Source of the DNA: CAIXOA01 sp041653635
Lineage (GTDB): Archaea; Micrarchaeota; Micrarchaeia; Anstonellales; Bilamarchaeaceae
Assembly: GCA_041653635.1 (NCBI GenBank)
Contig: JBAZFC010000001.1
Span: 248,001 to 312,000, forward strand
Direction: 5' to 3'
DNA: 64,000 bases
Below, piece after piece: positions 15,741-22,840 of the stretch; positions within the stretch are counted from its first letter, which is position 1, and each line of letters begins with the position of its first letter. The notes below the pieces were generated by a model. That model ran no database searches and had not been told where the DNA came from. It saw only the letters and a program-made list of their open reading frames with translations. The translations under genes were made by a program, and so were the position numbers.

Positions 15741-16835
15741 TCATTCTGAAGAGGTCGCAGAATAAACATCCGAGGAACCCCCAATGAGCTTGGCATAATA
15801 CATGCGGTATCCGCCGGGGATTGCGACCACGTCCGGGTCCACGAGCAGCCCATCGGAGCCCGCCGAGAGCTCAAGGCGCACCCCCTCGTCCGGGACGAAA
15901 TTAAGGCCGTCCAATGAGCTTGCGCTCATAATCACCTGGCCCCCCTCCCAGAAATCGCCGCTGGGGAAGGTGGTGAAGAAGAGCTTGTAAGTTCCATCTT
16001 CAAGCCGCACTATGTCCGGGTCCAGCATCAGGGACACGTTTTCCACCTCTATGATCTTCTCCTTCCTCCAGGTGAGCCCGTTGTCCGTGGAAACCGCTAT
16101 CCTTGAGGTGAGCCCCACTGTATAGTACATCCTCAGGGTATTGTTGAACCAGAGAACGTCCGGGACTGATGTGAAGATGTTATTCCCCTCCCCGTAATCG
16201 TAGAAGCGGACGCTGGGCTCCTCCCGCCAATGGATTCCGTCGGAGGAGACCGCGCTGTACAGTTTCCTTTCCTCCCTTTCCCCCATCCTTTCATCCCCTG
16301 TGCGCATCTCATAAATCATCCTGTATGTGCCGTCAGGCAACTCTATTATCGCCTGGTTGGAGACGGGCGGGCCGTCCTCCCCTTCAAGCACCATCCCTTT
16401 TTTCGTGAAATGGAGGCCGTCCGTGGATTCCGCGAGGCTTATTCCGCCAATGGCCGTATAGTACATCCAGTAGGAGCCGCCCTTCATGATTGTGGTGGTG
16501 CTGATTCCGTCGTCAAGGACCTTGCCCTCCTGCTCCCATTCAAGGAGCCGGTTGGTCGGCAGTTGGGGAACCGGAGGTGCCTCTTCCTCTGCGGCGGTTT
16601 CGTTCGTTTCATTAATTTGTGGCTCTACTGCGCCAGCATCTGGAAGGCCGCTTGCATTTTCAATTGCGGCGGGGGTTTCATCCTGCACTGGCGGCGGGGT
16701 AGGGGGTTGGCTACTGGAATCAGGGGCTGCCGGCTGGGAAGCCGGAGGGGTTCCTGCATCCGCACTTTCGGGCGAAGAGACGCAGCCAAATGCGAGGATA
16801 AGCGCAAAAACCAGGAAGATGGATTGGAATTTCAT
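15741..16835 (-). CDS. Secreted lipoprotein with probable five-bladed beta-propeller (GH43/sialidase-like)
   Basis: 364 residues. The N-terminal signal MKFQSIFLVFALILAFGC ends in a lipobox-like Cys at 18, followed by a Pro/Ala/Ser-rich linker to about residue 90. The rest repeats a blade pattern: GGSYWMYYTAIGGISLAEST, DGTYRMIYEMRTGD, NNTLRMYYTVG, DGTYKLFFTTF, GGYRMYYAKL, each strand followed by an xSxDGxxF turn (DGLHFTKKG, DGIHWREEP, NGLTWRKEK, DGLNFVPDE). This matches GH43/GH32/sialidase-like propellers, but I cannot confirm a full catalytic set, so it may bind rather than cleave glycans. Confidence 0.75.
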   Translation of the reverse strand: MKFQSIFLVFALILAFGCVSSPESADAGTPPASQPAAPDSSSQPPTPPPVQDETPAAIENASGLPDAGAVEPQINETNETAAEEEAPPVPQLPTNRLLEWEQEGKVLDDGISTTTIMKGGSYWMYYTAIGGISLAESTDGLHFTKKGMVLEGEDGPPVSNQAIIELPDGTYRMIYEMRTGDERMGEREERKLYSAVSSDGIHWREEPSVRFYDYGEGNNIFTSVPDVLWFNNTLRMYYTVGLTSRIAVSTDNGLTWRKEKIIEVENVSLMLDPDIVRLEDGTYKLFFTTFPSGDFWEGGQVIMSASSLDGLNFVPDEGVRLELSAGSDGLLVDPDVVAIPGGYRMYYAKLIGGSSDVYSATSSE

Positions 16836-16929
16836 GCGACCACGCGGGGATTTGGAGGGGGAGGGTTATAAAGATTGGCGGGGGACCAACGAAGTAATCT
16901 TCTCCCGAACAACTCCGCTCCTGTGATGC

Positions 16930-16937
16930 TTTATAAA
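16930..16937 (+). promoter_or_regulatory. TATA box of the SerK-like gene
   Basis: TTTATAAA centred near 16934 predicts a transcription start around 16958-16960. That makes the ATG at 16968 the likely start and places the upstream in-frame ATG at 16950 outside the transcript. Confidence 0.55.
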
Positions 16938-16967
16938 CATTAAGAGAGAATGCGCTTCGGGGTTCCT

Positions 16968-17777
16968 ATGCTTGAAGAAATCATCAAGCGACTTGATATT
17001 GTAGACACGTCCACGCTTCTCCAGCACGAGGAGATTGTGCCCAAGAACCTGAAAAGGCTGAAGGAGGCCATGTTCAACATAGGGCAGATGGTGGACCCGA
17101 TTATAATGGATGAAAAGGACAGGGTGGTGCTGGACGGCAACCACCGCATGACCGTATTGAAAGACATGGAATGCACGCACGCGGCGGTGCAGCCCGTCAA
17201 TTATTCCGACCCAAAAATAGAGCTGGGCACATGGTATCCTGTTTCCAAGACATTTGAGATTGAGCAGTTCAGGAAGGCGGGCGTCAAGGTGGAGAAGGTG
17301 GATTTCAAGGCGGGGATGGAGGCGCTTGATGCGTCAAAGGCGGCTTTTATGCTGGGCAGGAAGAACGGGGCTGGGAAGGAGGCGTGGTTGCTTTCCCCGG
17401 GCGAATATTCCTCCATTGCATCCCTCCTTGAGGCGCAGAAAGCTGTGGTGGGTTCCACTGGAGTGAGCACGAATCCTGATGTGACTTATGTGGCGGACGA
17501 TTTCGGGGACGTGGCGGAGAACAACGGGCTCGCGGTGCTCTACAGGAGGGCCTACACCAAAAAGGAGGTGGTGGAGAGGGCGAAGAGCGGGGTTCCTTTC
17601 CCTCCCAAATCTACCCGTCATCTTATCCCAAATAGGGTGGTACGCCTTAACATGAAGTTGGGATGGCTGTTTGAGAACAAGGATGAGGCGAGGCGGCTTA
17701 TGCTGGAGATGCTCAAGAACAGGGTTTATTCGGGAAATGTGAGGAGATACCCGGAGCCGGTAATAGTAATCTATTGA
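16968..17777 (+). CDS. SerK-like ADP-dependent serine kinase (ParB/Srx fold)
   Basis: 269 residues. The ParB/sulfiredoxin-like core shows HEEIVPKNLKRLKEAM (about 20-35) and the signature VVLDGNHRMTVLKDM. In Thermococcus SerK, of the same fold, an equivalent DGHHR motif with an upstream Glu catalyses phosphorylation of free L-serine by ADP. Its position directly before a class V aminotransferase and a phosphoglycerate-dehydrogenase-like gene supports a serine role over chromosome partitioning. It would make O-phosphoserine, for example for cysteine synthesis. The next gene begins 15 bases after its stop. Function inferred from fold plus context. Confidence 0.7.
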   Translation: MLEEIIKRLDIVDTSTLLQHEEIVPKNLKRLKEAMFNIGQMVDPIIMDEKDRVVLDGNHRMTVLKDMECTHAAVQPVNYSDPKIELGTWYPVSKTFEIEQFRKAGVKVEKVDFKAGMEALDASKAAFMLGRKNGAGKEAWLLSPGEYSSIASLLEAQKAVVGSTGVSTNPDVTYVADDFGDVAENNGLAVLYRRAYTKKEVVERAKSGVPFPPKSTRHLIPNRVVRLNMKLGWLFENKDEARRLMLEMLKNRVYSGNVRRYPEPVIVIY

Positions 17778-17791
17778 ATGGAGGTAATGAA

Positions 17792-18859
17792 ATGGGATTA
17801 TTGTTTGCGCCAGGGCCGGTCTATGTGCCGGAGGAGATAATGCTCGCGCAGGTGCAGGAGATGTACACGCACAGGAGCGCGCTTTTCAAGGCATTATACA
17901 CGGATTTGTGCACGCGGAGCCAGAAATACCTGAACGCGGAGGAGGCATACCTGCTCACGGGCTCCGGGACGCTGGGGATTGAGGCGTGCATAGCGAACTG
18001 CTGCCTCCCGGATGAGAAGATGCTCGTGCTGAGCAACGGGAACTTCGGGGATTTGCTCGCGGAGACGGCGAAGGTCTATACGAATGTGGACAAGAAATCC
18101 ATACCCGCGGGAAAGGGCTGGAACCTTGAGAAGGCGAAGGAGCACATAGATGCCTCGGATGCTACTGTTTTCGGGATGGTCTATAATGAAACGGGATATG
18201 GTGTGCGGAACCACGCCAAGGAGATTTATCAGTATGCGAAGAAGAAGGGCATGCTCACGATAATGGATTCTGTGTCCGCGTGGCCCTCGTTGCCCATGGA
18301 CATGAAGGAGTTCGGCGTGGATTTCTTCGCGACGGGGTGCCAGAAGGCGATTGGCGCGCCCCCGGGGGCTGCAATCCTTGGGCTGGGCAAGGAGGCGATT
18401 GCGAGGTTTGAGAAGAGGGAGAAAATCCCCTCCCATTATTGCAACCTGAACAGGCACAGGAAGGTCTACAAGGAGAAGGGGCAGAGCCCGAACACGCCCG
18501 CGATTACGGTGTTCTGGGCGATACAGAAGTGCTACGACATCATGGACAGGGACGGCGGGATTCCGGCATGGGTTGAGAAGCACAGGGTGATTTCGGAATA
18601 CGTGCGGGGGAGGATTGTGGGCATGGGGTTGGAGCTGCTCCCGGAAAAGGGGTTTGAGTCCTGGTCCCTCACTGCCTTCAAGCACGCGAAAGCGGCGGAC
18701 GTGAAGAAGATGCTTCTTGAGAAGTATGGGATTACCATTGTAGGGTGCAAGGCGGAATACAAGGACAATGGATTGCGCATGGCGCACATGGGGCTCTTTG
18801 ATAAGAAGAATATTGAGATTGGGCTGGATGCGCTTGAGGGCGTAGTGAAGAAGATTTGA
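17792..18859 (+). CDS. Class V aminotransferase (serine-pyruvate/alanine-glyoxylate type)
   Basis: 355 residues. Start at the ATG at 17792, six bases after a GGAGGT site, giving MGLLFAPGPVYVPEEIMLAQ; an upstream in-frame ATG at 17774 overlaps the previous gene. PLP enzyme: the HRSALFKALYTD region, YLLTGSGTLGIEACIANCC, the Asp of TIMDSVSAWPSLPMDMKEFG and the Schiff-base Lys in FFATGCQKAIGAPPGAAIL. Likely swaps amino groups between serine or phosphoserine and a 2-oxo acid. The neighbouring SerK-like and SerA-like genes suggest phosphohydroxypyruvate or hydroxypyruvate as partner. Confidence 0.88.
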   Translation: MGLLFAPGPVYVPEEIMLAQVQEMYTHRSALFKALYTDLCTRSQKYLNAEEAYLLTGSGTLGIEACIANCCLPDEKMLVLSNGNFGDLLAETAKVYTNVDKKSIPAGKGWNLEKAKEHIDASDATVFGMVYNETGYGVRNHAKEIYQYAKKKGMLTIMDSVSAWPSLPMDMKEFGVDFFATGCQKAIGAPPGAAILGLGKEAIARFEKREKIPSHYCNLNRHRKVYKEKGQSPNTPAITVFWAIQKCYDIMDRDGGIPAWVEKHRVISEYVRGRIVGMGLELLPEKGFESWSLTAFKHAKAADVKKMLLEKYGITIVGCKAEYKDNGLRMAHMGLFDKKNIEIGLDALEGVVKKI

Positions 18860-18868
18860 GGGATTGGG

Positions 18869-19747
18869 ATGAAGATTGTCATTTCAGATGATTTGGACGC
18901 GGGCGCGGTTGAGCACATAAGGAAGGCGGGGGAGGTGGTGTATAAGCCCGCGGACCTTGATGCCGAACTAAAAGAGGCGGAAGTGCTTGTGGTGAGGAGC
19001 GCCACGAAAGTCACGAAGGAGTTTTTGGGTAAGGCGCCGAAGCTCAAAATAGTGTTCCGTGCCGGTGTAGGGGTTGATAACATAGACGTGGAGGCGTGCA
19101 AGGCACGGGGGGTTAAGGTGCAGAATACTCCCTCCGCTTCCACGAATGCGGTCGCGGAGATGGCGATTGGATGCGTCATCGGGCTCTTCAGGCAATTGGG
19201 AAGGGCGCATCATTCCATGAAGACGGGGAAATGGGAGAAGAAATTGTTGATGGGGCACGAGGTGGAGGGGAAGACACTCGGTGTGATTGGATGCGGAAGG
19301 ATTGGGTGCGCCGTCGCTACGAAGGCGCATGCGCTTGGAATGAAAGTGATTTCTTACAATCCGCCCCCCCGCATTGATTGCGCGGGAGTGAAGTATGTGG
19401 AGCTGGACGAACTGCTTGCGCAGTCCGATGCGATTACAATACATGCGGCGCCAACGAAGGAGACGGAAAATATCATAAATGCGGGGACGATTGGGAAGAT
19501 GAAGAAGGGCGCGTATGTAATCAATTTGGCGCGCGGGACGATGGTGGATGAGGAGGCGCTGTATTCCGCGCTTAAGGAAGGGCGGCTGGGCGGGGCTGCC
19601 CTGGATGTGTATAAGGAGGAGCCGTACAAAGGGAAATTGCTTGAACTGGATAATGTGACATTCACTCCGCATATCGGGGGAAGCACATTTGAGGCGCAGG
19701 ACAAGATCGGGGCGGTAATCGCCGAGGAGCTAAGAAAAGGGATTTAA
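18869..19747 (+). CDS. serA: D-3-phosphoglycerate dehydrogenase-like (D-2-hydroxyacid dehydrogenase)
   Basis: 292 residues, the short form without the C-terminal ACT domain. NAD-binding motif GKTLGVIGCGRIGCAVA (about 137), substrate loop VRSATKVTKEFLG, and the catalytic Arg/Glu/His of NLARGTMVDEEAL, EEPYKG and FTPHIGGSTFEAQ. Oxidises 3-phosphoglycerate to 3-phosphohydroxypyruvate, the first serine step. Nine bases after the aminotransferase gene, so the two make a plausible unit producing phosphoserine. Another hydroxyacid cannot be excluded. Confidence 0.85.
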   Translation: MKIVISDDLDAGAVEHIRKAGEVVYKPADLDAELKEAEVLVVRSATKVTKEFLGKAPKLKIVFRAGVGVDNIDVEACKARGVKVQNTPSASTNAVAEMAIGCVIGLFRQLGRAHHSMKTGKWEKKLLMGHEVEGKTLGVIGCGRIGCAVATKAHALGMKVISYNPPPRIDCAGVKYVELDELLAQSDAITIHAAPTKETENIINAGTIGKMKKGAYVINLARGTMVDEEALYSALKEGRLGGAALDVYKEEPYKGKLLELDNVTFTPHIGGSTFEAQDKIGAVIAEELRKGI

Positions 19748-19779
19748 GGGTTACAGGACAGTAAAGATGAGGGATTCAT

Positions 19780-19998
19780 ATGGCGAAAGTATTGCACATG
19801 AAGGACATATGCATAGGGTGCGGGGCATGCGCGGCAGTTTGCCCGAAGTACTGGGAGATGAAGGGGGACGGGAAGTCCCACCTGAAGGGCGGAAAGAACA
19901 CGAGCGGCGAGAACTTTGAGCTTGTGCTTCCTGCGGCTGAGTGCAACACGGAAGCCGCGGCATCCTGCCCGGTGAGCTGCATCAAGGTATCGAAGTGA
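19780..19998 (+). CDS. Small single-cluster ferredoxin
   Basis: 72 residues with CIGCGACAAVCP near the start and a distant Cys in SCPVSCI at the end, the pattern of a monocluster [4Fe-4S] (or [3Fe-4S]) ferredoxin of about this size. The middle carries a Lys/Gly insert (KGDGKSHLKGGKNTSGENF). It lies just before a cobalamin adenosyltransferase; a small ferredoxin could supply electrons to reduce the cobalt before adenosylation, but that link is inference. Confidence 0.88.
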   Translation: MAKVLHMKDICIGCGACAAVCPKYWEMKGDGKSHLKGGKNTSGENFELVLPAAECNTEAAASCPVSCIKVSK

Positions 19999-20003
19999 TT
20001 TAA

Positions 20004-20522
20004 TTGGGAATCTACACCCGAACCGGGGACGCCGGGGAGACCACCACGCATGTGGGCAAGAGGGTGATGAAGGACGACGCGCTGGTGGAGGCGTACGGCT
20101 CGCTGGACGAGCTGAATTCATTTTTGGGGCTTGCAATTGCCTTTTCGCCGAGCAAGGGCACGCAGGCCGTCCTGAAAAGGGTGCAGAAGGAGATATTTGA
20201 CATAGGGGCTTCCATTTTTTCCGGCGGGATTCCGGTGGGGGAGGCGGACGTAAAGACGCTGGAGAAGGACATAGATGTTGTGGAAGAGAGGCTGAAGCCG
20301 CTCAAGCATTTCATCGTTCCTGGAGGGACGAAGGAGGCGGCTCTGCTGCACTGTGCCCGGACGGTCTGCAGGAGGGCGGAGAGGCGCCTTGTTTCGGCGA
20401 AGGCGGATAAGATGCTGATTAAGTATCTGAATAGGTTGAGCGACCTGCTGTTTGTTTTGGCCCGGCTTGAGAACGCCAAGCAGGGGATGGGCGAGGAGAT
20501 TTGGAAAAAAGGAAAAATCTAA
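20004..20522 (+). CDS. ATP:cob(I)alamin adenosyltransferase, PduO type
   Basis: 172 residues. Begins with TTG at 20004, preceded by a good GAAGTGATT ribosome site; the product starts MGIYTRTGDAGETTTHVGKR, the PduO ATP-binding N-terminus. Also present: VEAYGSLDELNSFLGLA, the FIVPGG stretch and the RTVCRRAERRLV helix with the conserved Arg pair. Transfers adenosyl from ATP to cobalamin. A gap of five bases from the ferredoxin suggests coupling. No B12-dependent enzyme is visible in this window. Confidence 0.93.
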   Translation: MGIYTRTGDAGETTTHVGKRVMKDDALVEAYGSLDELNSFLGLAIAFSPSKGTQAVLKRVQKEIFDIGASIFSGGIPVGEADVKTLEKDIDVVEERLKPLKHFIVPGGTKEAALLHCARTVCRRAERRLVSAKADKMLIKYLNRLSDLLFVLARLENAKQGMGEEIWKKGKI

Positions 20523-21272
20523 TCATATCCTCAGCACGCCCCTCAGCAGGAGAGTGGTGGAATCCGGCCCCTCAAATGAGAATGTGTGCCTCACTTGTGC
20601 GCCGAGCCCCAGCTCGGAGGTGAACATGTAATCAATGGTTGCCTCCCCGCATACAGACCTTCTGCTCAGAACCCAGTCCCAGTAGGTCTCCGCCCTCAAA
20701 TTATCCGTAATGTTCATCCATAGGTACAGCGCAAGCTTTGTATTAAGGAAATCCGTTGCCTCTCCGTGGTTCTGGGTGCCAACCGAGAAGGAAAGGATCC
20801 TCAGCAACAGGTTTATGTCCTGGCTTATTGGCGGGATGAAAACCATCCCTGCGCGGAGCGAATCCTCACCTGGCTCTAGTTCATATTGAACGAGCGGGCC
20901 TAGCCAGCCGAACATGCGGTGCAGCCGGAATTCAGTATGGCCGAACTTCAATTCAGGTGAATCGGCCTCCGCTGCCAGCGCATTCACTATCCCGGTGGCG
21001 GCGATTCCATAGGGCAGCCTGCCGCCCCCGCTCACCCTGAGGTTCATCCCGCTTGAATCATTCTGTATATTGTAGGAATATGCCGGGTAAAAGGTGAGCG
21101 ACGCCTCCTCTGCGTGGGCTTTCCTGGGTGCGGAGAAGTATAGTGTGACGGCGGCTGCGGCTACCAGCACCCCAAGCTTTGCCCTCCTGAAAAAGTCCCT
21201 TGTGCGGCCCCATTTCTGCGTTGGCTGGGCGTGCGGTTCCTTGCATACATGCATATTTCTTGGATTGTACAT
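20523..21272 (-). CDS. Secreted strand-rich protein, outer-membrane-barrel-like, unknown
   Basis: 249 residues. A long basic N-terminus with RRAKLGVLVAAAAVTLYFS ends in AHA (about 53), a signal peptide that may be Tat-type (weak RR). The mature part alternates short amphipathic strands ending in aromatics (EASLTFYPAYSYNIQND, KFGHTEFRLHRMFGWLGPLV, NLRAETYWDWVLSRRS, GLGAQVRHTFSFE) and ends LLLRGVLRI. This resembles bacterial outer-membrane beta-barrels, which is unusual for an archaeon. The start at 21272 is 28 bases from a TATA box. It is divergent from a TrmB regulator over a shared inverted repeat. Identity not recognised. Confidence 0.65.
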   Translation of the reverse strand: MYNPRNMHVCKEPHAQPTQKWGRTRDFFRRAKLGVLVAAAAVTLYFSAPRKAHAEEASLTFYPAYSYNIQNDSSGMNLRVSGGGRLPYGIAATGIVNALAAEADSPELKFGHTEFRLHRMFGWLGPLVQYELEPGEDSLRAGMVFIPPISQDINLLLRILSFSVGTQNHGEATDFLNTKLALYLWMNITDNLRAETYWDWVLSRRSVCGEATIDYMFTSELGLGAQVRHTFSFEGPDSTTLLLRGVLRI

Positions 21273-21292
21273 GTAGTAGTTAGTTAAATGAT

Positions 21293-21337
21293 GTGGTATT
21301 TATTAACTTGTGGCATCTATACAATACCACTATAAAG
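21293..21337. promoter_or_regulatory. Divergent promoter with inverted-repeat operator
   Basis: GTGGTATT (21293-21300) and AATACCAC (21323-21330) form an 8-bp inverted repeat with a 22-base spacer. The left half overlaps the minus-strand TATA (TAATAAATA, near 21298-21306, about 28 bases from the ATG at 21272). The right half directly abuts the plus-strand TATA (TATAAAG, 21331-21337, about 25 bases from the ATG at 21358). Binding at both halves would block both promoters. Confidence 0.6.
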
Positions 21338-21357
21338 ATTTGGAGCGTGGATTGCAT

Positions 21358-22122
21358 ATGAAGGTAGGGGAGTTATTCAGGGACGTCGGCTTCTCGGAAG
21401 GCGAGGGGAAGGTTTATGCGGCAATCCTTTCGCACAAGTCGCCCACGCTCCAGTCCATACACGAGGATACCGGGATAGAGAGGCGGAACGTATATGATAT
21501 TGTAAATAAGCTCATCTCAAAGGGGCTGGCCACTTACTACATAGAAAACAAGAAGAAAATTTACCATATAACCCATCCGAACAAAATCCTCACCTACCTT
21601 GGTGAACAGGAAGAGGAGATTGAAAATTCCAAGAGGCTGGTGGGCGCGCAGCTCGGCGACCTTAACAAGATGTATGAGAGCAGCAAGGAAGAGATACACG
21701 CCGAATTGTACCGGGGGAACGAGGGCGTGAAAACCCTGATGGAGGAGATGCTGGACTACAAAGACCATTACTTCATAGGCGGGAACCTAGGGGTGGTGAA
21801 ATTCATCGGGGAGCTGTTCTGGACCAAGTGGAACAAGAAGAGGGAGGAAAAAAAGATCCGGTGGCATGACATAATAACCTGGCATAGCTTCGTAAGGGCG
21901 AATGACAGCAAGAGGCTTATGAAGATGAAATACTGCGAATACAAGTTCCTGCCCAAGGAGTTCTGGTCGCCGCACGTCATTTTCATATACGGGGACAAGG
22001 TCGCGAATGTGCTGTGGAGGGAGCAGAGCTTCGCATTCCAGATACAGAACGAGAGCATAATGAAGAGCTACTTGGATTATTTCAATTACCTTTGGAAAAC
22101 GCTCCCGAAGCCTAATCCTTGA
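21358..22122 (+). CDS. TrmB-family transcriptional regulator
   Basis: 254 residues from the ATG at 21358, fixed by the TATA box 25 bases upstream; a GTG at 21310 lies before the promoter. N-terminal winged helix: LFRDVGFSEGEGKVYAAILS, then SIHEDTGIERRNVYDIVNKL and LISKGLATYYIENKKKIYHI. A coiled-coil-like stretch (about 77-110) follows, then an effector-type domain containing LYRGNEGVKTLMEEML as in sugar-sensing TrmB proteins. It probably controls itself and the divergent secreted protein. Confidence 0.88.
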   Translation: MKVGELFRDVGFSEGEGKVYAAILSHKSPTLQSIHEDTGIERRNVYDIVNKLISKGLATYYIENKKKIYHITHPNKILTYLGEQEEEIENSKRLVGAQLGDLNKMYESSKEEIHAELYRGNEGVKTLMEEMLDYKDHYFIGGNLGVVKFIGELFWTKWNKKREEKKIRWHDIITWHSFVRANDSKRLMKMKYCEYKFLPKEFWSPHVIFIYGDKVANVLWREQSFAFQIQNESIMKSYLDYFNYLWKTLPKPNP

Positions 22123-22612
22123 GGAAAAGCTTCCTGTATTTATCAGATATTTTTACCATATTAGTTTTTCCGTATTTCTCGCTGGAAACTATTCCTCTTT
22201 TCTCCAACTTTGCGAGGACGCGGTGGGCCTTCACTTTCCCTATTCCCTCTATCCTTGAGACCTCGGACTGGGTAATCCTTCCGCCCTCTGAAACGAGCCT
22301 GCCCATTATTTTGGATTCGTCCTTGTCCATGAGGGAAACGGCGAGCGCCGCGTCTGCCTCCTTCTTCACGGGTGCGGTGCGCTCATAGAATAGATAATAG
22401 GCGACCGCGCCGAGGATTGCGCCCCCTCCTATGAAAACGGGTATGAGGGAGATTAGGGTGTTCAGCTCCTGCTCATGCTGGCATTGCCCGTCTATCGTGC
22501 AGACTTCGGAAACGCCCTGCTGCGCGAGTGACGGAACCGTGACTATGAGGATGATTATCAGGAGAACGCCCGAAATCCCCCCGAGGTATGCGAGATTTTT
22601 CGATATTGCCAT
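22112..22612 (-). CDS. Membrane-anchored winged-helix protein with Cys/His extracytoplasmic loop
   Basis: 166 residues from the ATG at 22612, 25 bases from a TATA box; the upstream reading to 22732 lies outside the promoter. Two membrane segments (LGGISGVLLIIILIVTV, about 9-25, and LIPVFIGGGAILGAVAYYLF, about 55-74) flank a short outer loop containing CTIDGQCQHEQE. The cytoplasmic part is a MarR/ArsR-like winged helix: MGRLVSEGGRITQSEVSRIE, KVKAHRVLAKLEKRGIVSSE. Because it stands divergent from the copper operon, the Cys-Cys-His loop could sense metal; that is hypothesis. Its end overlaps the TrmB gene by 11 bases. Confidence 0.78.
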   Translation of the reverse strand: MAISKNLAYLGGISGVLLIIILIVTVPSLAQQGVSEVCTIDGQCQHEQELNTLISLIPVFIGGGAILGAVAYYLFYERTAPVKKEADAALAVSLMDKDESKIMGRLVSEGGRITQSEVSRIEGIGKVKAHRVLAKLEKRGIVSSEKYGKTNMVKISDKYRKLFLKD

Positions 22613-22633
22613 GTGTATAATGCTGTATAAGTG

Positions 22634-22640
22634 GTATAAA
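22634..22640 (-). promoter_or_regulatory. TATA box of the membrane winged-helix gene
   Basis: Reads TTTATAC on the minus strand, centred about 25 bases before the ATG at 22612, so the mRNA is probably leaderless. It decides this start over in-frame codons further upstream. Confidence 0.55.
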
Positions 22641-22652
22641 TGCCTTTTGGGG

Positions 22653-22708
22653 TCAAACCGGGAAGCCCGGGAATGGCGGGTAGAATGTGGAAGGGCTTCA
22701 CGGTTTGA
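22653..22708. repeat. 16-bp inverted repeat upstream of the copper operon
   Basis: TCAAACCGGGAAGCCC (22653-22668) pairs with GGGCTTCACGGTTTGA (22693-22708) at 15 of 16 positions, with a 24-base spacer. It lies in the 228-base gap between the membrane winged-helix gene and the copper genes. It could be an operator pair, a structured RNA leader or a remnant element; no protein is encoded here. Confidence 0.6.
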
Positions 22709-22840
22709 AGGGGAGGGTGCAAAGGGGCTCAAGGTTTCACTTTTCTCCGAATTGGTTACAGCAATTGAAATGTATGGTTTCAGCGTAAGAAACTATCGCC
22801 CAGGGTGGCTGGAAAGCTGCAATGGCGCGGAGTTGAGCAA

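Noticed and set aside
16968..17777. Chromosome-partition ParB protein
   Set aside because: No HTH or CTP-binding pattern typical of partition ParB; short length and serine-gene neighbours favour a SerK-like kinase.
22112..22732. Extended start of the membrane winged-helix gene
   Set aside because: The TATA box at 22634-22640 lies inside the extension, which also crosses the inverted repeat.
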